64,000 bases of DNA from Haloplanus sp. XH21 (GTDB taxonomy: Archaea; Halobacteriota; Halobacteria; Halobacteriales; Haloferacaceae): the NCBI RefSeq assembly GCF_023276355.1, contig NZ_JALLPL010000001.1, positions 1,426,001-1,490,000 of the forward strand, written 5' to 3'. Made by a program: the position numbers and the translations under genes. A model generated the notes under the pieces. It ran no database searches. It was not told the DNA's origin and saw only the letters and a list, made by a program, of their open reading frames with translations. Below, one piece after another: positions 9,818-17,429 of the stretch; within the stretch, counting starts at the first letter, position 1, and every line of letters starts with the position of its first letter.

Positions 9818-10795
9818 ATGGACGTGGGTTTGTTCGCGGCACACGAGCAGTATCCGCCCAGTCGGCTGCTGGAGTTCGCCGATGTCGCCGAGGCGGCGGG
9901 GTTCGATCGGGTGTGGACCAGCGACCACTTCCACCCCTGGTGGCACACCGATGCCCACTGTGGCGCGGCGTGGCCGTGGCTCGGCGCCGCGCTGGAGCGC
10001 ACCGAGACCATCGGCTTCGGGACGGGCGTGACCCCCCCGATCGGCCGGTATCACCCCGCGCTCATCGCCCAGGCGTTCGCCACACTCGGCGCGATGTACC
10101 CCGGTCGTGTCCACTGCACGCTCGCCACGGGCGAGGCGCTCAACGAGGTGCCACTCGGCTTCGAGTGGCCCGAGTACGCGGAGCGCCGGCGGCGCCTCGT
10201 CGACGCCTGTGAGATCATCCACTCGCTCTGGGACGGCGACACCTGCGAATACGACGGCCACTACTGGGAGACGAACGACGCACGCCTCTACACACTCCCC
10301 GACGAACGGGTGCCGCTGTACGTCGCCGGCAACGGTCCCCACACCGCCCGCGTCGCGGGACGATACGCCGACGGCTTCCTCACGCTCGCCGACTGTGACA
10401 CCTACGAGGAGACGCTCGTCCCCGCGCTCCGCGACGGCGCCGCGGACGCCGGCCGCGACCCCGACGAGATCAAACGGATCCGCCAGTTCGGCCTCTCCTA
10501 CGCCGACGACTACGACGACGCCCTCGACGCCGTCGAGTTCTGGACGGGATCGATGGCCGTCGACTTCGACGACGAGGTGGCCGACCCTCGAGAAATCGAG
10601 CGCCGGGCGGCCGACATCGACCGCGAGGACTGGGACGAGTGGGGGCTGGTGACGGCCGATATCGCCGACGTCGATGCCGTGATCGACCGCCACCGCGACG
10701 CCGGCTTCGACGAGATCGAGTTCCTCTCGACCAGCCCCGACCAGGAGGCGTTCATCGAGGCGGCGGGGACGCTCCCCGATGTCGGGGGTCGGTGA
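9818..10795 (+). CDS. F420-dependent LLM-class oxidoreductase (TIGR03557-like)
   Basis: 325-residue luciferase-like (TIM-barrel) flavin/F420 enzyme. The N-terminus MDVGLFAAHEQYPPSRLLEF and the segments TSDHFHPWW, IGFGTGVTPP and CTLATGEALNE are typical of the F420-dependent glucose-6-phosphate-dehydrogenase-like group. Haloarchaea make F420, so hydride transfer from or to F420 is likely, but the substrate is not predictable. I chose the ATG at 9818; the frame is open further upstream but that sequence is not family-like. It stands alone, with no obvious operon partner. Confidence 0.88.
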   Translation: MDVGLFAAHEQYPPSRLLEFADVAEAAGFDRVWTSDHFHPWWHTDAHCGAAWPWLGAALERTETIGFGTGVTPPIGRYHPALIAQAFATLGAMYPGRVHCTLATGEALNEVPLGFEWPEYAERRRRLVDACEIIHSLWDGDTCEYDGHYWETNDARLYTLPDERVPLYVAGNGPHTARVAGRYADGFLTLADCDTYEETLVPALRDGAADAGRDPDEIKRIRQFGLSYADDYDDALDAVEFWTGSMAVDFDDEVADPREIERRAADIDREDWDEWGLVTADIADVDAVIDRHRDAGFDEIEFLSTSPDQEAFIEAAGTLPDVGGR

Positions 10796-10881
10796 CGGGA
10801 TGTTGTTCTGACGCGGGTGAAATCTATTAGCCCACCGTTTGACATACGGCGCCGGCCGACTCACAGCCGGGTGACACCCGT

Positions 10882-11061
10882 ATGACGACCCATCCGCCCT
10901 TCGAGATGGAATCGCTGTTCGACGAACTGGCCGGGCCGACGCGACGACGCGCGGTCGACACCACCGAAGCGGACGACCACACACTCCACATCGAGGCCGA
11001 GCACGAAGCGGAGCCAGAAGAAGGGGCAGAAGAGATCCACACGATTCCGATCAGCGACTGA
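10882..11061 (+). CDS. Small acidic protein of unknown function (59 aa)
   Basis: Short reading frame starting MTTHPPFEMESLFDEL and ending in an acidic tail rich in Glu (AEHEAEPEEGAEEIH). It has strongly haloarchaeal codon and residue use and no recognisable domain or Cys motif. Its TGA stop is formed by the first bases of the perfect hairpin that follows. It is supported only by composition and start/stop context; it could be a DUF-type haloarchaeal peptide. Confidence 0.55.
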   Translation: MTTHPPFEMESLFDELAGPTRRRAVDTTEADDHTLHIEAEHEAEPEEGAEEIHTIPISD

Positions 11062-11104
11062 TACTGTCGGCTGTAACTGAATCAAGAGCTACAGCCGACA
11101 GTAT
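11059..11104 (+). repeat. Perfect hairpin overlapping a stop codon
   Basis: An 18-nt left arm (11061-11078, starting ATACTGTCGGC) and an 18-nt right arm (11087-11104) are reverse complements with one mismatch, separated by 8 nt. The left arm includes GTAACT, close to the GTAACTG motif of the other elements, and the stop codon of the 59-aa gene again overlaps the first base (TGATAC). It may act as a 3'-end hairpin or terminator, or be a simpler relative of the palindromic family. Confidence 0.7.
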
Positions 11105-11212
11105 GAGAACGACCCGCCGATTCGCGGGCTTCGGCCGCTCGTGGCGCGACCGTCCGGCGTTGACAGCCCATTAGGTTCGACGTTTTTGCCTGCACAGCGT
11201 CGTATCGGACGT

Positions 11213-11851
11213 ATGTTCCAGGATCGGATGGAGGCCGGTGACCGCCTGGCCGAACTCCTCGATCAGCGCGATATCGCGGCCGACCTCGTGCTCGGCATTC
11301 CACGGGGTGGCCTGCCGGTCGCGCGCCCCGTCGCCGACCGACTCGATGCGCCGCTCGACATCGTCGCGGCGAAGAAGATGGGGGTGCCCGGCAACCCCGA
11401 GTTCGCCATCGGCGCCGCGGCCGGTGACGGGAGCGCGTGGCTCAACGAGAGCGTCATCGAGCGGTACGGCATCGACGAGGACTACCTCAACGAGGAACGC
11501 GAACGCGCCGCCGAGACGGCACGGCAGAAGATCGAACGGTACCGCGGCGACCGCGACCCGCCGGAGATGGAGGACAAGGCGGTGGTCGTCGTCGACGACG
11601 GCGTCGCCACCGGGGCGACCGCCCGAGCGTGTCTCCGACAGGTGGAGGGCGCGGGGGCGGCACGCACCGTTCTCGCCGTGCCGGTCGCGCCCCCGGATTC
11701 GGTCGCCGAACTCGAAGCGGAGGCCGACGAAGTGATCGTCGTCGAGAGCCCGCCGAACTTCACGGCCGTCGGCGCCTGCTACCGCGAGTTCGAACAGGTA
11801 ACCGACGAGGAAGCGATGGCGTATCTGGGCTGGGATCTCCCCGTGGAGTAA
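11213..11851 (+). CDS. Phosphoribosyltransferase-family protein
   Basis: 212 residues. It carries the type I phosphoribosyltransferase PRPP-binding motif VVVVDDGVATGATARA and the upstream LGIPRGGLPVARPVADRL loop, plus a conserved KKMGVPGNPEFAIGA segment. This is the Rv0571c-like group rather than a defined purine or pyrimidine salvage enzyme. I chose the ATG at 11213, which follows a TTTTTGCC tract; the longer frame from 11141 adds non-family residues. The substrate is unknown. Confidence 0.85.
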   Translation: MFQDRMEAGDRLAELLDQRDIAADLVLGIPRGGLPVARPVADRLDAPLDIVAAKKMGVPGNPEFAIGAAAGDGSAWLNESVIERYGIDEDYLNEERERAAETARQKIERYRGDRDPPEMEDKAVVVVDDGVATGATARACLRQVEGAGAARTVLAVPVAPPDSVAELEAEADEVIVVESPPNFTAVGACYREFEQVTDEEAMAYLGWDLPVE

Positions 11852-11877
11852 GACCGAGCGGCGACTGCGGAAAACGG

Positions 11878-12156
11878 TTACAACGACCCGTCTCGGGGAT
11901 CCTCGACGAACGCCACCCGCCCGAGTTCGGTCCAGTCGCCCTCCGGAAGCCGCCGGCGTTCGAGCGCCAGTGGCTCGTCCGAGTGTGGCGGGCGGTCGAT
12001 ACGGTACGCGTACTCGTCCTCGCGGTCGGTCCCCGAGGCGTGGAAGCCCTCGACATCCACCTCGTCGAAGGCAATCTCGTACTCGCGGCCGTCTTCGAGT
12101 TCGACGACCGCCGGTCCTTCGCCCCGTTCGGCCAGAATGGTCGCGGCCGGATTCAT
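11878..12156 (-). CDS. Conserved small haloarchaeal protein, function unknown
   Basis: 92 residues from the ATG at 12156 (MNPAATILAERGEGPAVVEL). The predicted secondary structure is mostly beta strand, acidic, and without Cys or membrane segments. A GTG at 12168 is a less likely start. It converges with the phosphoribosyltransferase gene with a short gap. I do not recognise the family. Confidence 0.6.
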   Translation of the reverse strand: MNPAATILAERGEGPAVVELEDGREYEIAFDEVDVEGFHASGTDREDEYAYRIDRPPHSDEPLALERRRLPEGDWTELGRVAFVEDPRDGSL

Positions 12157-12218
12157 GGGTCGTCCCACGAGAAGGAGGTACTAAGGCGAGCGACCAAATC
12201 ACCGGGCGAGACGGCGGT

Positions 12219-12377
12219 TCACGCCTTACCCCCTTCGGAAAGCGCGTCTCGGACGCGTTCGAGCGCCGCGCGGTCGATGTCGTCGATATCGAACCCCTCC
12301 TCGAGGCAGACGTCGAGGACGGTTCTGAGCTGTGCGGCTTCGGTTTCGGTGACGGTGAGTGTCAGTTCGTCGGTCAT
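12219..12377 (-). CDS. Small acidic helical protein (52 aa)
   Basis: Reads MTDELTLTVTETEAAQLRTV and continues with a second acidic helix containing one Cys (LDVCLEEGF). The composition and a good ATG at 12377 support a real small gene. It belongs to the general class of short haloarchaeal proteins with no assigned role. It lies upstream of, and on the same strand as, the 92-aa gene and may share its transcript. Confidence 0.6.
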   Translation of the reverse strand: MTDELTLTVTETEAAQLRTVLDVCLEEGFDIDDIDRAALERVRDALSEGGKA

Positions 12378-12531
12378 GGTCGTACGCCGTGTCGCGGCGT
12401 CTCGCTGCTCGTCAGCGACGCCTCGGCGCGCGGCATCCTCATAACCCGTCCCTAATCGGAGCACGCGCTGTCGACGGCCGCCGACACACGTAGGAACCGC
12501 GGTTAACTGCCGCAGTGTCGAACCGCTGCGT

Positions 12532-13548
12532 ATGTCCGAGGCCGTCCCGGTCGACGAGTCGACGATCGGCGAGACGCCGCTGGTGAAGCTTCCCCTGGAC
12601 GCGCCGCCCACGGTGTACGCCAAAGTCGAGTGGTTCAACCTGTACGAACAGCCCTACGGCGGTGGCTCGGTCAAGACGCGCATCGGCAAGTCAATGCTCG
12701 ATGCGGCGGCCGACGCGGGCCATCTCGACGATGTCCCGACGATCATCGAACCCTCCTCCGGCAACACCGGCACGGCGATCGCCCGTCTCGGCGGGCACCG
12801 CGGCTACGACGTCGAAATCTATCTGCCGCCCCGCCCCAGCGAGGCGAAGGTCCTCGCCATCGAGGACGCGGGCGGGGAGGTGACTCGGTCGCGGACGTAC
12901 GAACGGATGATCGAGGACTGCGCCGAGCGAGTCGCCGAAGCGACGGACGACGCGTGTTACAACCCGAACCAGTACGAGAATCCGGCGAACCCCGCCGTTC
13001 ACGAACGGGAGACGGGACGCGAGATCTGGGAGCAGACCGACGGCGAGGTGACCCACTTCGTCGGCGGTGTCGGCACCGGCGGAACGGTGACGGGCGTCGG
13101 CCGCGCGCTCCACGACCGCGGCGACGTGTCGGTGATCGGCTACGAACCCGCGCGGCCGTCGCACACCATCTCCGGCCTCCGATACGCCCGCGGCCCCGCC
13201 TTCGACTACCCCGGCACGTTCGACCCGTCCGTGGTCGACCGGCGGCGGGTCGTCACCAGCAGCGCCGCGCGACGCTGGGCGCGACGCCTGCGCCAGCGGG
13301 TCGCGGATGTCTCTCTCGATATCCGGGACCCCGGACAACACGACGCGGCGACCGTCAGGAACCACCTCCGGGTCGACGACCAGTTTCTCGTCGGTCCGTC
13401 GACGGGCGGCGTCCTCGCCGCTTTCTACGAGCACGCGATGGACGGCGGCTTCGCGGACGACGACGTGGTCGTCCTCATGGCTGCCGACCGGGGCGACCGG
13501 TACACGTCCTTCCCCGACTGGGCCGACCACTCGGGGTCGACCGCGTAA
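12532..13548 (+). CDS. PLP-dependent cysteine synthase-like enzyme
   Basis: 338-residue fold-type II PLP enzyme. The Schiff-base lysine sits in GGSVKTRIGKSM, the substrate loop is EPSSGNTGTAIA, and the cofactor phosphate loop is GVGTGGTVTGVG. The C-terminal FLVGPSTGGVLAAF supplies the serine that contacts the pyridine nitrogen. It probably makes cysteine from O-acetyl- or O-phospho-serine and sulfide, or acts as a cystathionine beta-synthase catalytic core without CBS domains. No serine acetyltransferase gene is nearby to decide. Confidence 0.85.
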   Translation: MSEAVPVDESTIGETPLVKLPLDAPPTVYAKVEWFNLYEQPYGGGSVKTRIGKSMLDAAADAGHLDDVPTIIEPSSGNTGTAIARLGGHRGYDVEIYLPPRPSEAKVLAIEDAGGEVTRSRTYERMIEDCAERVAEATDDACYNPNQYENPANPAVHERETGREIWEQTDGEVTHFVGGVGTGGTVTGVGRALHDRGDVSVIGYEPARPSHTISGLRYARGPAFDYPGTFDPSVVDRRRVVTSSAARRWARRLRQRVADVSLDIRDPGQHDAATVRNHLRVDDQFLVGPSTGGVLAAFYEHAMDGGFADDDVVVLMAADRGDRYTSFPDWADHSGSTA

Positions 13549-13968
13549 TCACGCCGCCGCTCGCCGCCGCACGCCGAGGACGGGCGCGACGGCTCCCTCG
13601 GCGATACGTTCGGTCGTCTCGCCGAGGATCGTCGTCAGCAGCGTCGACTCGCCCTCGCCCATGACGATGACGTCGAACTCGGTCGAGCGGTCGACGATGG
13701 CCTGCGTCGGCCGTTCGACCGATGTCGACTCGGTGTGAATACGTTCGGTCGGCAGCCCTCGCTCGATCAGCGTCCCGACGCCGACGGCGAGGCCGCCGAC
13801 CAGTCCGATCGACCGTTCGAGTTCCGACCCCTCTTCCGTGACGGTCGTTTCCGCGGTGGCCGCCGTCGGCACCGCCACCGTCGCCGGCGTTTCCCCCGAT
13901 CGGTTCGTGGCGTCGCTCTCGTGGTCGTACGCCGTACCCCTGTCTGCGAGCGCGGCACGCACGGGCAA
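13549..13968 (-). CDS. Truncated UspA-like protein, start uncertain
   Basis: The C-terminal half is UspA-like: FDVIVMGEGESTLLTTILGE followed by TTERIAEGAVAPVLGVR. The N-terminal half has no recognisable VLVPVDGS strand and no ATG; only TTG (13968) or a nearby GTG could start it. It lies just downstream of the sensor kinase on the same strand. It may be a diverged domain translated from that mRNA, or a decaying copy. The first 50 residues are low-complexity and Thr/Ala-rich. I regard it as possibly non-functional. Confidence 0.5.
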   Translation of the reverse strand: MPVRAALADRGTAYDHESDATNRSGETPATVAVPTAATAETTVTEEGSELERSIGLVGGLAVGVGTLIERGLPTERIHTESTSVERPTQAIVDRSTEFDVIVMGEGESTLLTTILGETTERIAEGAVAPVLGVRRRAAA

Positions 13969-13993
13969 AAAGACCGCGTCCTAACCCACCGCG

Positions 13994-16486
13994 TCACCGG
14001 GCCAGCACCCGGATCGACGCGTCGTCTCCGTCCTCCGTCGTGGCCGTGAGGAAGGTCAGGTCGACGACGGTGCCCGACGGATCGTTGTCTCGGATGTCGA
14101 TGTCGCCGAGGTAGGTGTCCATCATCTCCTTGACGAGGAAGAGCCCGAAGCCGTTCCCGGGTTCGCTCAGCCGGGAAATGCCTTTCTCCAGGACGGCCGA
14201 TTTCTCGTCGTCCGGGATGCCGGGGCCGTTGTCGGCGACGTGGACGGTGATCGCCGGGTGGCTGATGACCTCCGCGTGTGCCGATGGTTGGCTGTCGTCT
14301 GCCCGTCCCAGAATCGCCCCGGATTCGTCGGCGGCGACCTCGACCGTCGCGTCGCTGACGGAGATGTCGACCCGCGGGGCGTCGCTGTCGTTGTGGATCA
14401 GGGCGTTCGCGACGACGTTCTCGATCACCGCACCGAGCAACGGATCGGCGAGCACGCTCGGGCCGTCGTCGGGGAGGACGGTCTGAATCGTCGCCGAGTC
14501 GTGGGTTTCGGCGAGCATCTCGGTCTTGCTCTCGATCACGTCGTCGAGCGCCATCGGCCGGAGTTCGTGGTCCTCGTCGTCGATGATGGCGTCGGTGAAG
14601 GTCCGCATCCGCTCGATGTGGTCGATCATCCCCTCGACGCGGCTTCGCGCGGTGTTGACGTGGTCGTCGAAGGCGATGTCGTCCGGCTCGTTGTCGTCGA
14701 CGAGGGCGATGCGTCCCCGGACCACGTTGAGGCTGTTCAGCAGGTTGTGTCTGAGCACGCGATTCAGGAACTCGAGGCGCTCGCGCTCGGTTTCGATGGT
14801 GCGTTCGTACTCCCGTTCGTCGGTGGTGTCGCGGACGATGACGACGAACTCGGTGTCGCCGTCGCCGATGGTCTGTGCCGAGATGGTCACGTCCGCCCAG
14901 AAGGTCCGGCCGTCGCGGCGCTCCCACCACCCCTGGTACGTGACTTGCCCCTGTTCGGCCGCGCGCTCGAACAGTTGCGTCGGCGACTCGGACTCCGTGT
15001 CGACGAACACGTCGAGCCGTTCGTCGAGAATCTCCGCCCGTTCGTAGCCGGTGATCGCCTCGGCGCCCCGGTTCCACGAGGTGATCCGGTGGGTGTCGTC
15101 GACCCGGAAGATGGCGTACTCGTCGACGGCGTCGACGAACGAGGCGAGTTTCGCCTCCCGGTCTGCCACCCGTCGTCTGAGTTCTTCCTGCAGGGAGGTG
15201 CGCTGGAGTTCGTAGCCGATCCAGTCGCCGATCAGTTCGACCATCGTCAACTGCCAGTCGCTGAACGTGGCGTCCTCGCGAGCCAGGAAACAGAGCGCGC
15301 CGTAGAGACTGTCGTCCTCCTGTATCGGCGTGCCGACGTAGCGCTCGAACTCGTCGTCCGGCCCGGCGGACCCGGTCTCGAACTGGATGGTTTCGCCTTC
15401 GGCGATCATCCGCCGGCACCACGTCTCGGAGTACGGAATGGTGTCGCCCGCGCCGATATCGGCGTCGTCCGTCTGGATGGCCTCGACGTGGTACGCGTCG
15501 TCGTCCGGGTCGATCCGCGCGAAGGCGCCGTAGTCGACGCCGAGCAAGTCCCGACAGATGTCGATGACGGCGCCGACCTTCTCCTCGAGCGGCGTCGACT
15601 CCGCGGAGATGACGTCGTACATCTCCCGGAGCGTCCGTTCACGCGCGGCGAGACGCTCTTGGGCCTGCTTCTGTTCGGTGATGTTGGTGAAGTACTCGAT
15701 GCGTCCGCCCTCGTAGCGGCCGGTTTCGATGGACTGAGAGCGGTGTTCGAGCCACTGCGCCGTGTCGGGGCCGCCGTCGGTGGGCGGCACGCGACACTCC
15801 AGACGGTCGGTGTCGTCGGTGCCGTAGAGCGACGTGACGTGAGTCTCGAACGTCTCCGGGTCGTCGAGCGTCGCGGCGATGTCGTCCGCGATCAGAGCGT
15901 CGACATCGCGGCCGCGGATGGTGGTGGGATCGATGCCGAAATACGTGTCGACGGCGCGGTTCGCCCAGGCGACGCGCCCGTCGTCGTTGACGACGAACAT
16001 CGCGACGTCGGACGTATCGAGGACGTCCTCGGTGAGCGAGCGGTGGATCTCCTCTCGGCGTTCGAGCTCCAACTGATACTGTTCTCCTTCGGCGTTGTAG
16101 ATGCCAACCCCGAGCGCGACGACGCCGCTGAACAACACGCCGTCCAGCGCCAGCACCCACGGTTTGAGGCTGTGCATCGCCCAGAGTTGCAGGAGGATCA
16201 CCCACGCATAGAGGAGTCCCACGACGGCGACGACGCCGACGTTCCACTTCGCGACGGTCGTGACGTACTCCGTGTCTGCGTCACAGATGACGAGCCAGTA
16301 CCCCGCACCCATCAATCCGATCGAGAGGAGCAACATGGGGCTGTTCTCGATCAGGGTGGTGACGAGGCTCCAGGAGAGGTCACTCACGTCGTCCCACATG
16401 TCCCAGAGAGGGATGGCCAGCGTACAGAGGCCGAGCGTGGACACGGCCGCCGCGGAGAGATACCGTCGCCGGTCGTGGTGACTCAA
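13994..16486 (-). CDS. Membrane-bound PAS-GAF-PAS sensor histidine kinase
   Basis: 830 residues. Four hydrophobic segments lie within about residues 10-130, followed by a PAS domain (about 150-270), a GAF domain (about 300-450), a second PAS (about 460-575), an H-box with RHNLLNSLNVV and an HATPase domain with DNGPGIP and GNGFGLFLVKEMM. No ATG fits; a TTG at 16486 lies about 28 nt after a TTTATA box (around 16512-16518), consistent with a leaderless TTG start. A HalX response regulator lies immediately upstream on the same strand and is the likely partner. Confidence 0.88.
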   Translation of the reverse strand: MSHHDRRRYLSAAAVSTLGLCTLAIPLWDMWDDVSDLSWSLVTTLIENSPMLLLSIGLMGAGYWLVICDADTEYVTTVAKWNVGVVAVVGLLYAWVILLQLWAMHSLKPWVLALDGVLFSGVVALGVGIYNAEGEQYQLELERREEIHRSLTEDVLDTSDVAMFVVNDDGRVAWANRAVDTYFGIDPTTIRGRDVDALIADDIAATLDDPETFETHVTSLYGTDDTDRLECRVPPTDGGPDTAQWLEHRSQSIETGRYEGGRIEYFTNITEQKQAQERLAARERTLREMYDVISAESTPLEEKVGAVIDICRDLLGVDYGAFARIDPDDDAYHVEAIQTDDADIGAGDTIPYSETWCRRMIAEGETIQFETGSAGPDDEFERYVGTPIQEDDSLYGALCFLAREDATFSDWQLTMVELIGDWIGYELQRTSLQEELRRRVADREAKLASFVDAVDEYAIFRVDDTHRITSWNRGAEAITGYERAEILDERLDVFVDTESESPTQLFERAAEQGQVTYQGWWERRDGRTFWADVTISAQTIGDGDTEFVVIVRDTTDEREYERTIETERERLEFLNRVLRHNLLNSLNVVRGRIALVDDNEPDDIAFDDHVNTARSRVEGMIDHIERMRTFTDAIIDDEDHELRPMALDDVIESKTEMLAETHDSATIQTVLPDDGPSVLADPLLGAVIENVVANALIHNDSDAPRVDISVSDATVEVAADESGAILGRADDSQPSAHAEVISHPAITVHVADNGPGIPDDEKSAVLEKGISRLSEPGNGFGLFLVKEMMDTYLGDIDIRDNDPSGTVVDLTFLTATTEDGDDASIRVLAR

Positions 16487-16567
16487 AGTGTACGGATGGC
16501 TGCAACTGCCATCGTATAAATAACGGCCCTAATCGCACGGGGTGTTACCGATTCGAGGGCGGCACGA

Positions 16568-17152
16568 TCAGGGGGCGTCGTGGCTGTCGTAAGTCGCCGG
16601 CGGCTCTTCGATCACCGAGAAGTAGTCCTCGGGGTCGTCGAGCCGCTGGATCTTCGACTGGATCGTCTCGTGCTGGTCCTGAATCTCCTCCTGGATCTTT
16701 CGCTGTGTCCGTTCGATATCGTCGTTCGACTGGGTTGCGAGCGTGCTGTGTTTCGACGCCAACTGGAACAGTTCGTTGAGGTCGTCTTCGATCGAGTCGC
16801 GGACCACCAGCCGCTCGACCGCGTCGAGCACCTCCGTCCGGGTGACGGGTTTGGTGAGGTACTCGTCGAAGGGGAGGTCGAAGATGTCGGCGTTGGGTTC
16901 GACCGCCGTCAGCATGGATATCTGGTAGGCCCCTTCCCGTTCGCGGGCTTTCTTCAGGACGACATCGCCCGGGATGTTCGGCATCCGCCGGTCGAGGAGG
17001 ATCACGTCGATGGCTGGCTCGAGTTTGCTGAGGGCCTCGTCGCCGCTGTAGGCCGTCCAGACCTCGTACTCCTCCTGTTCCAGCCAGATGGCGTACGTAT
17101 CGGCGAGGTCCGTCTCATCCTCGACGATCAACACCGTCACGGTGTCCGTCAT
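16568..17152 (-). CDS. HalX-domain response regulator
   Basis: 194 residues. A receiver domain (residues 5-120) carries the acidic pocket EDE, the phospho-acceptor Asp in VILLDRRMPN, Thr in MLTAVEP and Lys in YLTKPVT. It is followed by a HalX domain (about 130-194) with predicted coiled helices. It has no DNA-binding domain. It lies 81 bp upstream of the membrane kinase on the same strand, so a cognate pair is likely. The receiver closely resembles the one in the divergent gene at 17430. Confidence 0.88.
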   Translation of the reverse strand: MTDTVTVLIVEDETDLADTYAIWLEQEEYEVWTAYSGDEALSKLEPAIDVILLDRRMPNIPGDVVLKKAREREGAYQISMLTAVEPNADIFDLPFDEYLTKPVTRTEVLDAVERLVVRDSIEDDLNELFQLASKHSTLATQSNDDIERTQRKIQEEIQDQHETIQSKIQRLDDPEDYFSVIEEPPATYDSHDAP

Positions 17153-17429
17153 CGGTGGGAATGCACGTGGGCGGGATGGTTCGGCGGCGCGAGCCGCCGG
17201 TTCCGCGCTGGCGTCTCAGACCGGACACGGGGTGTAAGAGTGATCACGACGGATGACGCTTCGCCGTCTCACTGGATGTAACGGTACCCTACGAGATTAG
17301 GTGGACGGCGACTGCCTCGCGGTTCGGAACGGTGGGGAGGTCGACCAGAAAAACCACTCTCGGTCGACGGGAGAAACCTTATAGAGTGTGACTCGGAAGT
17401 GGGTGATATACTGCCGAGAGGATGCCACG

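Noticed and set aside
14240-16519. A plus-strand open frame of over 750 codons opposite the sensor kinase.
   Set aside because: The antisense frame of a clear histidine kinase; its residue use (Val/Asp/Arg-rich) is that of a shadow frame.
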